Below are positions 17,001 through 25,989 of a stretch of 64,000 bases of DNA, in pieces. Below the pieces are notes generated by a model. That model ran no database searches. It was given only the letters and a program-made list of their open reading frames with translations, and was not told the DNA's origin. Within the stretch, counting starts at the first letter, position 1. Every line of letters begins with the position of its first letter. A program made the position numbers and the translations under genes. This DNA is from Dechloromonas hortensis (GTDB taxonomy: Bacteria > Pseudomonadota > Gammaproteobacteria > Burkholderiales > Rhodocyclaceae): positions 1 to 64,000 of the forward strand of contig NZ_SSSQ01000004.1 in NCBI RefSeq assembly GCF_009469765.1, given 5' to 3'.

Positions 17001-19753
17001 GGTTCACCGCCGGCAACCAGGACCGCATCGACGTCATCCCGGAAAAGAAGGCCTACGCACCCGGCGAGACCGCCCGCTTGCAGGTCCGCACGCCCTTCCG
17101 CGAGGCGACGGCACTGATTTCGGTGGAGGCCGGCGGCATCATCGAAAGCTTCGTCCAGCCGCTATCGCGCTTCAAGCCGACCGTCGAACTGCCGGTCAAG
17201 GCCGACTGGGGACCGAACGTCTTCGTCTCGGTGCTCGCCGTGCGCGGCCGCGTCGAGCCGCTCAAGTGGTACAGCTTCTTCCAGTGGGGCTGGCGTGAGC
17301 CGAGCAGCTGGTTCCGGGAATGGTGGAACCCGGAGCAGCCGACCGCCATGGTCGACCTGGCCAAGCCGGCCTATCGCCTCGGCCTCGGCCAGATCGCGGT
17401 CGGCACCGAGGGCTTCAGACTGAAGGTCGCGATCAGCAGCGACAAGCCCGATTACCGGCCGCGCGAGGAAGCGACGGTCAGCATCAAGGTGACGACGCCG
17501 GACGGCAAGCCCGCCCCGGCCGGCACCGAGATCGCCTTCGCCGCCGTCGATCAGGCGCTGCTCGAACTGCGCCCGAACGACAGCTGGAACCTGCTCGACG
17601 CCATGCTGCAAAAACGCGGCTACGAAGTGCAGACCGCCACCGCGCAGGCGATGGTGATCGGCAAGCGCCACTTCGGCAAGAAAGCCCTACCGCCCGGTGG
17701 TGGCGGCGGCCGCGCCCCGGCCCGCGAACTGTTCGACACCCTGCTCCAATGGCAGCCGCGGGTCAGGCTCGACGGCAACGGCACGGCGACGCTGAAGCTG
17801 ACGATGAACGACTCGCTGACCGAGTTCCGGCTGGTCGGCGTCGCCACCGCCGGCGCCGGCCTGTTCGGCACCGGCAGCGCCTCGGTCAAAACCAAACAGG
17901 ACCTGCAGATCATCTCCGGCCTGCCGCCGCTGGTCCGCGAAGGCGACAACTTCAAGGCCATGCTGACGCTGCGCAACGGCACCGCCCGTACGATGACTCT
18001 TGCGGTCAACGGCAAAAACGGGGCAAATTCGCTCGCCGGGCAAAAGCTGACGCTGGCCCCGGAAAGCGCCGGCGAACTGAGCTGGAACGTCAAGGCGGCC
18101 GAAGGCGTCAGCAGCCAGCAATGGGAATTCAGCGCCCGCGAAGAAGGCGGCAACGGCCAGGACACGCTGCGCCTGACCCAACAGATCATCCCCGCCGTCC
18201 CGGTCACCGTGCAACAGGCGACTTTCACCCGCCTCGCCGGCCCCTACGAAGTCGCCGTCACGCCGCCGGCCGGCGCGCTGCCCGGCAAGGGCGGGCTGGA
18301 AATCAGCCTGTCGCCCCGACTCGCCACGCCGCCGCCCGGCCTGAAACGCTTCTTCGAGGAATATCCGTTCAGCTGCCTGGAGCAGAAAATCTCGATCGCC
18401 GTCGGCCTGCACGACGAAAAGCGCTGGCAAGCCATCGCCGAGACGCTGCCCGGCTACCTCGACGGCAACGGCCTGGCCAGCTACTTCCCCAGCGGCAGCG
18501 GCAGCGCGACACTGACCGCCTACATCCTCGACCTCGTCACGCTGGCCGGCTTCAGCCTCCCCGAAGACAGCCGCCAGCGCATGCTGCAGGGCCTGACCGC
18601 CTACGTCGAGGGGCGTATCAAGAGCAACGAATGGGCGCCGGCCGACTACTTGCCGCAGCGCCGGCTCAATGCCCTGCAGGCCCTGACCCGGCAAGGGCAG
18701 CAGCCGACTCGCGTCGCCGCCGGGCTCGACATCGACCCGTTGCGCCTGCCGACCGCCTCGCTGATCGACTGGGTGCAAATCGTCCAGCGCCTGCACGAAC
18801 TGCCGCAACGCGACCGGAAACTGGCCGAAGCCCGCCAGGAACTGCGCAACCGCCTGAGCTACGCCGGCGGTCGCCTCGTCTTCACCAGCGAACGCGAGGA
18901 TTATTGGTGGTGGATGATGCTCAACGGCGACGCCAATGCCTTCCGGCTGATCGAAGCCATGCTCGACCAGCCGGAATGGCAGGACGACCTGCCGCGCCTG
19001 CTGCAAGGCGCCATGGAACGCCAGGTCCGCGGCCGCTGGCTGACCACCACGGCCAACGCCTGGGCGCGGGTGACGCTGGACCGCTTCGCGCAGAAGTTCG
19101 AGCGCGAGCCGGTCAGCGGCAGCACGCTCGCCACGCTGGGCAAGGCCAGGGCCGAACTCGACTGGAACAAGGCCGGCATCGCCCACGACAGCGCCCCGCT
19201 CGCCCTGCCCTGGCCAACGCCGCCTGGCAAGGACGACAAGCTGGCGATCCGCCACGACGGTAGCGGCAAGCCCTGGGCCACGGTACAACTGCTCGCCGCC
19301 ATCCCGGACGGCCCGGCCCGCCAGATGGGTTACCGGATCAGCCGCCAGGTGACGCCGATCCAGGAAAAAACGCCGGGCAAGATCAGCCGCGGCGACCTCT
19401 GGCGCGTCACGCTGAGCGTCGAGGCCGAGCACGACATGAGCTGGGTCGCGCTGACCGACCCGATTCCGGCCGGCGCCCGCATCATGGGCGACGGCGACGG
19501 CCGCGATTCGGCCATTGCCGGCCTCGGCGAAAACCATAAACAGCGCGGCACCTGGCCGACCTACGTCGAACGCAGTTTCGGCGCCTACCGCGCCTACTAC
19601 GCGATGCTGCCCAAAGGCCGTTTCACGATCGACTACACGCTGCGTCTGAACAACGCCGGCAACTTTGCGCTGCCACCGACCCGGGTCGAAGCGATGTACG
19701 CACCGGATGTATTCGGCGAGTTGCCGAATGGCAGGGTCGTGGTTGCCGATTAG
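14069..19753 (+). CDS. Bacterial alpha-2-macroglobulin with thioester motif
   Basis: 1894 aa. Signal peptide about 1-21 with no lipobox Cys, so a soluble periplasmic form rather than the lipoprotein form of E. coli YfhM. MG-type beta domains follow, then a Gly-rich bait-like stretch (GGGGGRAPARELFDTLLQW, about 1210-1228), the A2M domain, and the thioester motif CLEQ at 1436-1439 within an alpha/alpha-toroid TED domain. The family traps proteases through the Cys-Gln thioester and is proposed to guard a damaged envelope. The start at 14069 is chosen for the signal peptide; upstream ATGs at 14000 and 14036 only lengthen the N terminus. It is not next to pbpC, its usual partner, which lies 39 kb away. 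Confidence 0.92.
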   Translation: MKNHHRATLASLLLAALQAQAATVQQFQPQGKVAEQSRVTARFSADMVKLGESTAAAPFSIDCAGIAGEGRWIDARSWAWQMARPLQPGERCIFALKSGLTAGNGETLSGKSRFEFFGAAPRPWRLLPAPGSSIEEDQAFVINGGGPLDAKSLEGNLWCEADGVGQRIPARPVSSEIRAAVLDLAGGMSRDALVVSCSQNLPAGSKMKLVWGKGIQARNGTPSEKEESFIYKVREPFKATLSCEREKAGAPCSPLSAITLTFNAGFDARLLGKFRLLTGDGPRRPLDPNQKSGEQEAVFRSLSFAPPFPQNAEMKLEIPPGLKDEAGRPLSNAASFPLPTRTGKLPPLAKFPGSFGIVELKEGGLLPVTLRNVESSLKTGRLALPGSHRFSEQRLTEDADVIAAMLALEKFEQQTAKVRLEIDGKREERFDPYYARELSFLAKRPGVSQQELPKPGGSSEFEVIGIPLGKPGYHIVEIESQLLGTALLATPKPMYVRAAALVTNLAVHLKTGRDNALVWVTALDSGQPVAEAEVRISGCDGNSLWQGKTDRLGRAIVDQALRAPNCRHSASFLFASARLNGDYSFVRSDWNEGIEPWRFGVETWGESGDFKIHSILDRSLFRQGQTVSMKHIARSRNSRGFALPDPATLPDKLVIRHRESGTEFTQPVSWDTQAAAVNSWKVPESAKLGTYDIALAGGKRGEIASGEIRVADFRLPVFTGSVQGVPGRQVAPAKVPLAFGLAFLNGGAAKHAEVQVSATLRPRWPEYRNYEGYNFQINFDEEARAAFKVDDGREEETLILDKQVVKLDQVGAGKIDVVLPAKPKGPSEVYAEMSFADPNGEIQTLRGRVELWPAGLTLGLKVADWASTAGQNRLEVVALDTAGQPLAGQAISVKAKRRIDYSHRRRIVGGYYAYENSTEYKEIGEVCAGRTDSRGLLLCELKAGEAGSIYLLAEAKDSQGNVARAGTSYWVAGSGDLWFTAGNQDRIDVIPEKKAYAPGETARLQVRTPFREATALISVEAGGIIESFVQPLSRFKPTVELPVKADWGPNVFVSVLAVRGRVEPLKWYSFFQWGWREPSSWFREWWNPEQPTAMVDLAKPAYRLGLGQIAVGTEGFRLKVAISSDKPDYRPREEATVSIKVTTPDGKPAPAGTEIAFAAVDQALLELRPNDSWNLLDAMLQKRGYEVQTATAQAMVIGKRHFGKKALPPGGGGGRAPARELFDTLLQWQPRVRLDGNGTATLKLTMNDSLTEFRLVGVATAGAGLFGTGSASVKTKQDLQIISGLPPLVREGDNFKAMLTLRNGTARTMTLAVNGKNGANSLAGQKLTLAPESAGELSWNVKAAEGVSSQQWEFSAREEGGNGQDTLRLTQQIIPAVPVTVQQATFTRLAGPYEVAVTPPAGALPGKGGLEISLSPRLATPPPGLKRFFEEYPFSCLEQKISIAVGLHDEKRWQAIAETLPGYLDGNGLASYFPSGSGSATLTAYILDLVTLAGFSLPEDSRQRMLQGLTAYVEGRIKSNEWAPADYLPQRRLNALQALTRQGQQPTRVAAGLDIDPLRLPTASLIDWVQIVQRLHELPQRDRKLAEARQELRNRLSYAGGRLVFTSEREDYWWWMMLNGDANAFRLIEAMLDQPEWQDDLPRLLQGAMERQVRGRWLTTTANAWARVTLDRFAQKFEREPVSGSTLATLGKARAELDWNKAGIAHDSAPLALPWPTPPGKDDKLAIRHDGSGKPWATVQLLAAIPDGPARQMGYRISRQVTPIQEKTPGKISRGDLWRVTLSVEAEHDMSWVALTDPIPAGARIMGDGDGRDSAIAGLGENHKQRGTWPTYVERSFGAYRAYYAMLPKGRFTIDYTLRLNNAGNFALPPTRVEAMYAPDVFGELPNGRVVVAD

Positions 19754-19787
19754 CCGAATGCCGCCCGGCAAGGCATTCAGCTAAGAT

Positions 19788-21422
19788 ATGGCAATGATTC
19801 TGCGCCGCATTTCCAACAGCTTGGTAACCCGACTGATTTTGTTCGGGATCGTGCTGGTCATCTCCGGGGGCGTGGCCCGCTATTTCCTGCTTGCCAAATT
19901 TATCCAGGAGGATTTGACCGCAGTCGTCTCGGCCCAGCAACTTGCGCTGGCCGAAGCCGTCGCCAAGGATGTCGATTACAAGATTGTCGACCGGCGGCGG
20001 CTGCTCGACCGCCTGGCCATGACCCTGCCAACAGCCTTGCTGCAGCAACCGGAAAAATTGCAAGCCTGGCTGGCCGAGCGTTATCAGCTCAACCCGGTGT
20101 TCTCCCTTGGCCTGGTCGTCGCCGACACCGACGGAATAATCATTGCCGACTTTCCCCGGCTGGCCGGGCGCCGGGGTTCGTCCATTGCCCAAAGTCCGGA
20201 TTTCCAGCGCGCCCGCAGCGGCAAGGCCGGTATCGGCAAACCGCAACTCGGTCCTTTTTCGGGGCAGGCGGTCCTGCCCATGGGTGTCCCGCTGACCGAT
20301 AGCCGGGGCACGGTGCAGGCTGTCCTGATCGGCATAACGGCGCTGGCCGCGCCGGACTTTCTCGACCGGATTACGCAGGGACGAATCGGCGAAACCGGCG
20401 GCTTCCTGCTGGTTTCGCCCAGGGACCGGCTGTTCGTCGCGGCCGGCGATCCCGGATTGGTCCTCAAGCCGACCCCGGCCGATGGCGTGGTCCCCTTGCA
20501 TGATCGTGCCATGAACGGCTTTCGCGGCAGCGGCATGACCACCAATGCCAAGGGCGTCGAAGAACTGTCGGCCATCGTCGGCGTACCGAGCACCGGCTGG
20601 TTCGTCGTTGCCCGATTGCCGACGGCCGAAGCCTTTTCACCGGTCGAACGGGTGCGTGGCTTGGTGATTCGCCACAGCTTCACCGCTATCGCCATTGTCC
20701 TGTTTGTCGCCGGCTTCTTCATCCGCTGGATGCTGCGCCCACTGCACCATGCCGCCAACCTCGCCGACCGCATGACGCACGGCGAGATTCCGCTCGAACC
20801 GCTACCGATCGTCCGCAACGATGAAGTCGGCCACTTCACCAAGGCCTTCAACCAGTTGCTGGCCAAACTGAGCAACAGCCAGGCCGAACTCGAGCGCATG
20901 GCGCATCACGATGCGCTAACCGGGCTACCCAACCGGACGCTGCTCGCCGACCGAATGCAACAGGGTCTGGCCCGTGCGCAGCGCAATCACACTCGTATCG
21001 CCCTGCTCTTTCTCGACCTCGACGGTTTCAAGCCGATCAACGACCGGCTCGGGCATGGCGCCGGCGATCTCGCCTTGCAGGAAATCGCCCGCCGCCTGGC
21101 CGGGGTGATCCGGCAATGCGACACTCTGGCCCGCATCGGCGGCGACGAGTTCGTACTGCTCGTCACCGATCTCGCCGACCAGGCGGAGGAAGGCGTCGCC
21201 CGACTGGCCAAGAAATGCATCGCCATTGTTTCCCAACCCTTGCAGTTGGAAAACACCACCTGCACGCTGGGCGTGTCGATCGGCATTGCCCTCAGCGATG
21301 GCGGCGGCAATGCCGATCAAATCCTGATCGCGGCGGACAAGGCGATGTACGAGGCGAAGAAAAATGGCCGGGGCGGCTATGTCATCGCCACCGACTCCGC
21401 TTCGCTGCTGGCTGAAGCCTAG
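19788..21422 (+). CDS. Diguanylate cyclase with periplasmic sensor, HAMP and GGDEF
   Basis: 544 aa. A membrane segment at 12-35, a periplasmic dCACHE-like sensor (about 36-300), a second membrane segment at about 300-318, HAMP (about 320-372) and a GGDEF domain (about 385-540). The active-site motif is intact (RIGGDEF, 449-455), so it should make cyclic di-GMP from two GTP. No EAL domain follows. The start is the ATG at 19788; another ATG two codons later cannot be excluded. It begins 34 nt after the macroglobulin gene and may be cotranscribed. Confidence 0.92.
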   Translation: MAMILRRISNSLVTRLILFGIVLVISGGVARYFLLAKFIQEDLTAVVSAQQLALAEAVAKDVDYKIVDRRRLLDRLAMTLPTALLQQPEKLQAWLAERYQLNPVFSLGLVVADTDGIIIADFPRLAGRRGSSIAQSPDFQRARSGKAGIGKPQLGPFSGQAVLPMGVPLTDSRGTVQAVLIGITALAAPDFLDRITQGRIGETGGFLLVSPRDRLFVAAGDPGLVLKPTPADGVVPLHDRAMNGFRGSGMTTNAKGVEELSAIVGVPSTGWFVVARLPTAEAFSPVERVRGLVIRHSFTAIAIVLFVAGFFIRWMLRPLHHAANLADRMTHGEIPLEPLPIVRNDEVGHFTKAFNQLLAKLSNSQAELERMAHHDALTGLPNRTLLADRMQQGLARAQRNHTRIALLFLDLDGFKPINDRLGHGAGDLALQEIARRLAGVIRQCDTLARIGGDEFVLLVTDLADQAEEGVARLAKKCIAIVSQPLQLENTTCTLGVSIGIALSDGGGNADQILIAADKAMYEAKKNGRGGYVIATDSASLLAEA

Positions 21423-21453
21423 GCCGGCGCACCTTTTCAGGAGGCAGGACCGC

Positions 21454-21876
21454 ATGCAACAACAGATTCACTTCATCACCCTCGGCGTCGCCGATCTCGC
21501 CCGCAGCCGGGCTTTCTACAAGGCGCTCGGCTGGCAGGAATCGTCGGCCAGCCAGGAGGCGATTGCCTTCTATCAGGCCGGCTCGCTGGCCTTTGCGCTG
21601 TTCCAGCGCGAGGCGCTGGCCGAGGATGCCAATGTGCCGCCGGCCGGGAGCGGCTTTGCCGGCTTCACATTGGCCCACAACGTCGAATCCGAAGCGGCCG
21701 TGCTGGCCCTGCTCGAAGAAGCGGTAGCGGCCGGCGCGACACTGGTGCGACCGGCCGACAAGGTGTTCTGGGGCGGCTTTCGCGGCTATTTCGCCGACCC
21801 CGACGGCTTTCTCTGGGAAGCCTGCTACAACCCGTTCGTGACGCTTGAGGCCGACGGGTCACTCCGCCTGTCTTAG
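21454..21876 (+). CDS. VOC-family (glyoxalase/bleomycin-resistance fold) protein
   Basis: 140 aa. One vicinal-oxygen-chelate domain: beta1 INFITLGV-like start (HFITLGVADLARSRAFYKALGW) and C-terminal GYFADPDGFLWEACYNP, typical of the glyoxalase-like PF00903 group. Metal ligands cannot be assigned surely; the final Glu in LWEACYN is in the usual ligand position. AGGAGG lies 8 nt before the chosen ATG, which fixes the start. Substrate unknown. It overlaps the convergent fsr gene by 4 nt at the stop. Confidence 0.85.
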   Translation: MQQQIHFITLGVADLARSRAFYKALGWQESSASQEAIAFYQAGSLAFALFQREALAEDANVPPAGSGFAGFTLAHNVESEAAVLALLEEAVAAGATLVRPADKVFWGGFRGYFADPDGFLWEACYNPFVTLEADGSLRLS

Positions 21877-23093
21877 CGCCCGGCGCCGGCCTTCGGCTGT
21901 TCGATGGCCGGCAAGAAAGCGGTGAGCAAGCCGATCAGCGGCAGGAAGGCGCAGACGTTGTACACCGTCGCGATGCTGGTCGCATCGGCCAGTTGGCCGA
22001 GCAGTGCGGCGCCAATACCGCCCATGCCGAAGGCAAAGCCGAAGAACAGGCCGGAGATGGCACCGACCTTGCCGGGTAGCAGTTCCTGGGCGTAGACCAG
22101 GATCGCCGAGAAGGCCGAGGCGAGGATCAGGCCGATGATCACCGAAAGGACGCCGGTCCAGAACAGCCCGACGTGCGGCAGGAACAGCGTGAACGGGGCG
22201 ACGCCGAGGATGGAAACCCAGATCACCCGCTTGCGGCCAACCCGGTCGCCGACCGGGCCGCCGAGCACGGTGCCGGCGGCGACGGCGAAGAGGAAAACAA
22301 ACAGGTAGATCTGGGCGTCGTGCAGCGCGAGGCTGAATCTGTCGATCAGGTAGAAGGTGTAGTAGCTGCTCAGGCTGGCCATGTAGAAAAACTTGGAGAA
22401 CATCAGCAGGCCGAGAATGGCCAGCGACCAGCCGATCTGGCGGCGGCTCAGGCCGTTGCCGGCGTGCGCCTTCATGCGCTTCTTGAAATTGGCGACGTGG
22501 TGGCTGGACCAGCGCCCGACGATGCTGAGCACGACGACGCCGACCAGCGCAAACAGCGAAAACCAGGCGGCGCTGCCCTGGCCGTTGGGGACGACGATCA
22601 GTGCAGCGAGCAGCGGGCCGATGGCCGAGCCGAGGTTGCCGCCGATCTGGAACACCGACTGCGCCAGGCCGGGCTGGCTGCCGGCCGCCATGCGGGCGAC
22701 GCGCGATGATTCTGGGTGGAAGATCGAGGAGCCGACACCGATGGTCATCGCCGCCAGCAGCACGGCGCCGAAGCTGCCAGCCTGCGAGAGCAGCAGCAGG
22801 CCGACCAGCGTGAAGCCCATGCCGACCGGCAGCGAATACGGTTTCGGTCGGTGGTCAGTATAGAGACCGATCAGCGGTTGCAGCAGCGAGGCGGTCAGCT
22901 GGTAGGCCAGCGTGATCAGGCCGATCTGCGCGAACGATAGCTGCAGGCCCTGCTTGAGCATCGGGTAGATGGCGAGCAGCACCGACTGCATCATGTCGTT
23001 GAGCAGGTGCGCGAAGCTGATCGCGGCGATCACCGGGTAGGTGGTGTTGTTCAGCGCATCGTGGGCGGGCGGCGCGGCCAGTGCTTTTTCCAT
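21873..23093 (-). CDS. fsr: Fosmidomycin-resistance-type MFS efflux transporter
   Basis: 406 aa with about 12 hydrophobic segments. Several blocks are nearly those of E. coli Fsr: ISFAHLLNDMMQSVLLAIYP, FHPESSRVARMA, SKFFYMAS and LVYAQELLPGKVGAISG. Fsr is an inner-membrane major-facilitator exporter conferring fosmidomycin resistance when overproduced. The start at 23093 gives a cytoplasmic tail of normal length; the open frame runs much further upstream without coding character. An AraC-type regulator is divergently placed 72 nt away and probably controls it. Confidence 0.93.
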   Translation of the reverse strand: MEKALAAPPAHDALNNTTYPVIAAISFAHLLNDMMQSVLLAIYPMLKQGLQLSFAQIGLITLAYQLTASLLQPLIGLYTDHRPKPYSLPVGMGFTLVGLLLLSQAGSFGAVLLAAMTIGVGSSIFHPESSRVARMAAGSQPGLAQSVFQIGGNLGSAIGPLLAALIVVPNGQGSAAWFSLFALVGVVVLSIVGRWSSHHVANFKKRMKAHAGNGLSRRQIGWSLAILGLLMFSKFFYMASLSSYYTFYLIDRFSLALHDAQIYLFVFLFAVAAGTVLGGPVGDRVGRKRVIWVSILGVAPFTLFLPHVGLFWTGVLSVIIGLILASAFSAILVYAQELLPGKVGAISGLFFGFAFGMGGIGAALLGQLADATSIATVYNVCAFLPLIGLLTAFLPAIEQPKAGAGR

Positions 23094-23165
23094 GGCGGTA
23101 GGTAGCGAATGATCGAGTGAGCAGTCTAGAATGACCGCTTTGCACACGTCCCGACAAAAGCTATC

Positions 23166-23999
23166 GTGAATCGGACAATCTCCCCCGAGGCCATGGGCAT
23201 CGCCCACGATGACGAGTACCAGACCCTGCCCCACCCGGTCACCGCCAAGGCACGCAATTACCGGGGCGGCGAGACGCCGGTGCATAGCCACCCGCGGGCG
23301 CAACTGCTCTATGCCGGCAGCGGCGTCATGCGGGTCGAGACCGAGGCCGGCTGCTGGGTGGTGCCGCCGGTGCGTGGCGTCTGGATACCGGCTGCCACCG
23401 CGCACCGGGTGATCATGCTCGGCGCCGTCGAGATGCGGACGCTGTACATCCGCCCCGACGCCGCCCCCGGCTTGCCTGAGCAGTGCTGCCTGATCGAAGT
23501 CAGCCCCTTGCTGCGGGCGCTGATCCTCGCCCTGCTCGATGAACCGCTGGCCTACGACCGCACTGGCCGGGCCGGCCAGATCGCAGCGCTGGCGCTGAGC
23601 GAACTGCGCTTCCTGAAAATTCCGGCCCTGCATCTGCCGATGCCGGCCGAGCCACGCCTGCACCAGCTTTGTCAGCAACTGATCGCCCACCCGGACAGCC
23701 GCGACACGCTGGAAACCTTGGCCGGGCAACAAGCCACCAGCAGCCGGACGCTGGCTCGCCAGTTCCAGCGCGAAACCGGCATGAGCTTCCGCCAGTGGCG
23801 GCAGCAGGCCGGCCTGGTCGAAGCACTCGGCCATCTGGCCAACAACATGCCGGTGGCGCTGGTTGCCGAAAAACTCGGCTACCGCAGTGCCAGCGCCTTT
23901 ACCGCGATGTTCCGGCGCAGCCTGGGGGTCGAGCCGCGGCGCTATTTTTCCGGGGAACTGGCCGACGGGCCAAGCTCGCCGTTACAGCCTCCGAGCTGA
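23166..23999 (+). CDS. AraC-family transcriptional regulator with N-terminal cupin
   Basis: 277 aa from a GTG; an ATG nine codons downstream (23193) is an alternative and neither has a strong ribosome site. N-terminal AraC-type cupin (about 30-110, with HSHPRAQLLYAGSGVMRV) and C-terminal double helix-turn-helix (about 170-265, ending GYRSASAFTAMFRRSLGVEPRRYF). Architecture is that of the NimR/YdeC type cupin regulators that control neighbouring exporters. It is divergent from fsr, which is therefore the likely target. Confidence 0.88.
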   Translation: MNRTISPEAMGIAHDDEYQTLPHPVTAKARNYRGGETPVHSHPRAQLLYAGSGVMRVETEAGCWVVPPVRGVWIPAATAHRVIMLGAVEMRTLYIRPDAAPGLPEQCCLIEVSPLLRALILALLDEPLAYDRTGRAGQIAALALSELRFLKIPALHLPMPAEPRLHQLCQQLIAHPDSRDTLETLAGQQATSSRTLARQFQRETGMSFRQWRQQAGLVEALGHLANNMPVALVAEKLGYRSASAFTAMFRRSLGVEPRRYFSGELADGPSSPLQPPS

Positions 24000-24024
24000 A
24001 ATCAATCTTGATAGGGAGTACGAC

Positions 24025-24450
24025 ATGGCACTGACGTGGACCGATTCGCTGGACAATATCGACTGGACTGAACTCTCCACCCTTTACCAGGCGGTGGGCA
24101 TGGGCCTGAAGCAGCCGGACGACCTGGCCACGGCCTTCGCCAACAGCCGTTACCGCTGCTTCGTGTTCGAGGCTGGGCAACTGATCGGTGCCGGCCGGGC
24201 CCTGGCCGATGGCGTCGATTGCTCCTACCTCTGCGATATCGCGGTGCGCCCGGCCGATCAAGGGCGGGGCCTCGGCCAGCAGATCGTTGGCCGGCTGGTC
24301 GACTGCTCGCGCCAGCACCGGAAAATCATCCTTTACGCCGTCCCCGGCAAGGAGGATTTCTACGGCCAGTTCGGTTTCCGGCGGATGAGCACGGCGATGG
24401 CCATTTTCGAGAACCCGGCCGATGCCGAGGCGCGCGGACTGCTGCGGTAG
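24025..24450 (+). CDS. GNAT-family N-acetyltransferase
   Basis: 141 aa single-domain GNAT protein. The acetyl-CoA pyrophosphate loop is DQGRGLGQQIV (about 79-89), preceded by the beta4 strand CDIAVRP. The C-terminal YGQFGFRRM fits the family. GGAG lies 6 nt before the ATG. Substrate unknown. It follows the AraC gene by 25 nt on the same strand and could be in its transcript. Confidence 0.85.
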   Translation: MALTWTDSLDNIDWTELSTLYQAVGMGLKQPDDLATAFANSRYRCFVFEAGQLIGAGRALADGVDCSYLCDIAVRPADQGRGLGQQIVGRLVDCSRQHRKIILYAVPGKEDFYGQFGFRRMSTAMAIFENPADAEARGLLR

Positions 24451-24482
24451 ACCGCCCTTTTTCGGCAAAAACCGGCTCAGCT

Positions 24483-25418
24483 TCAGCGGAAGGCCCGCAC
24501 GCCGAGCAGTACGCCGACGACCAGCAATGCGATGCCGAGCGCACTACTTGGCGCCGGCCATTCGCCCCGCCAGGTGTAGGCATAGGCCAGCGCGGCCAGG
24601 GTTTCGAAAACGATCAACTGGCCGGAAAGCGCCGTCGGCAACAAGCTGCTGGCACGATTCCAGAGCAAGGTGCCGAGCCATGATGCACTCAGGCCGAGAA
24701 GCAGCATCAGGCCGATGAATTTCGCCGGTTGCGGGCCGAGCGGCCAGGTGAAGTCGGCCGGCGCCGGCATGGCGAGGAAGACGAGCAGTGCCAGCGGCAA
24801 GGTGGCCAGCCCCTGCGCCGTCGCCCAGGTGCCCGAGGCCAGTTGGGGCCGGGCCTGCAGCCAGGCCGCATTGCGGATCGGATACCAGGCCCAGCAGGCC
24901 ACGGCGCCGACCGCGAACAGGCCGCCGAGCAGGTAGTCGTCCAGGCTGCGCCCGCCGTCGAGCCGGCCGAGTTCGTGCCGGTTGACCAGCAGGATGCCCA
25001 GGGCCACCACCGTCAGCGGCGGCAGCAGTCGCCGCCAGGCGATACCACCCCGGCCGAAATTGGCGCAGACGGCGATGACGATGGGCAAGGTGCCGATCAG
25101 CATGGTCGGCAAGGGGGCATCGGCCAACTGGATGGCCGAGGCGAGCAGGCCGTAATAAAGCAGGTTGCCGATCAGCGCCAGTTCGAAGGCGCGCGCCCAG
25201 TCCTTTCGGTCGAGCTGGCCCAGGCGGCGCCGGTCGCGCAGCGCCAGGGGCAGCGCGATCAGGCCGAAAGCCAGGTAGCGGCCGACGGCGAGGAGCAGCG
25301 GCGGGTAATCGATCAAGATCAGGGGAACGACGAAGACCAGCCCCCAGGCCAGCCCGGCGCCGAGTGCACAGGCCACCCCGGGCAGCAGCGCCGCAGCCGG
25401 CAGCGACTTGGATTTCAC
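24483..25418 (-). CDS. EamA/DMT-family permease
   Basis: 311 aa, about ten hydrophobic segments in two EamA repeats (about 10-140 and 160-305). Family members export amino acids, nucleosides or other metabolites across the inner membrane. The GTG at 25418 is chosen because it directly precedes the first membrane segment; there is no good ribosome site. It starts 11 nt downstream of the DUF302 stop, so the two are probably one operon. Substrate unknown. Confidence 0.8.
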   Translation of the reverse strand: MKSKSLPAAALLPGVACALGAGLAWGLVFVVPLILIDYPPLLLAVGRYLAFGLIALPLALRDRRRLGQLDRKDWARAFELALIGNLLYYGLLASAIQLADAPLPTMLIGTLPIVIAVCANFGRGGIAWRRLLPPLTVVALGILLVNRHELGRLDGGRSLDDYLLGGLFAVGAVACWAWYPIRNAAWLQARPQLASGTWATAQGLATLPLALLVFLAMPAPADFTWPLGPQPAKFIGLMLLLGLSASWLGTLLWNRASSLLPTALSGQLIVFETLAALAYAYTWRGEWPAPSSALGIALLVVGVLLGVRAFR

Positions 25419-25429
25419 CGACGGCAGGC

Positions 25430-25813
25430 TCAGCGCGTTTCGTCCACGATCTGCCGCATCCGGCCTTCGATCTCGCCGGCCAGCCGCAGCAGGTCGGCGT
25501 TGCCACCGATGGCGGCGAACAGCGCTTCCGGCCGGATCAGGCCGATCTTGGTGGCGCCGTCCTCGGTATAGACCGAGATCCGCCAGGGCAAGGTCAGGGC
25601 GAGACGGAGGTCGGCGGCGAGCAGCTTTTCCATGTCGCGGAAATTGCAAATGTCGAAGACCTGGCAATCGTCATCGAGCTCGATCCCCTTGCGGCGCAGG
25701 GTTTCGCTCAGGTCATGGCGATGCAGGACGACAAAGCCGAGGCGCTGGACGACCGGCTCCAGGTCGAAGGTCGCCTCATAGAATGACTTGCTGCTTTCGA
25801 CGATGTAAAACAC
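25430..25813 (-). CDS. DUF302-domain protein
   Basis: 127 aa. A DUF302 fold covers most of the chain (FDLEPVVQRLGFVVLHRHDL ... VFDICNF ... LPWRISVYTEDGATKIGLIRP). The GTG at 25813 is favoured because AAGGGGAG lies 5 nt upstream, giving a start VFYIVESSKS. No signal peptide, so cytosolic. DUF302 proteins are small dimers of unknown function, often linked to sulfur or redox genes; no such link is visible here. Upstream of, and close to, the EamA gene. Confidence 0.82.
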   Translation of the reverse strand: MFYIVESSKSFYEATFDLEPVVQRLGFVVLHRHDLSETLRRKGIELDDDCQVFDICNFRDMEKLLAADLRLALTLPWRISVYTEDGATKIGLIRPEALFAAIGGNADLLRLAGEIEGRMRQIVDETR

Positions 25814-25882
25814 GAACTCCCCTTGGTGCTGAAACCGGAAAAAAGCGAATGATAGGGGAGAAGCGGAGCTTTCCGGCGATGC

Positions 25883-25904
25883 CTGCGGTCGACTGCCGCA
25901 AAAA
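25883..25904 (-). repeat. Dispersed repeat, copy 2 (intergenic)
   Basis: Read on the minus strand: TTTTTGC, then CGGCAGTCGACCGC. It lies between the DUF302 start and the chemoreceptor stop and keeps the GTCGAC centre and T-rich arm but not the final GCAAT. Confidence 0.5.
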
Positions 25905-25989
25905 GCCGAAAATGCGGCGGCGGGCAGGAATGTCCGCCCGCCGGTGGCCGGGAGAACGCCGCATGCCGCGACGCCCCGGCCGGAGACGG

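Noticed and set aside
17687..19771. Very long minus-strand open frame (694 codons) opposite the macroglobulin gene
   Set aside because: Open frames opposite GC-rich genes are common; it has no start signal, family blocks or intergenic space, and mirrors the codon pattern of the true gene. The same applies to the frames at 14117-16039, 7405-8733 and 59431-60408.
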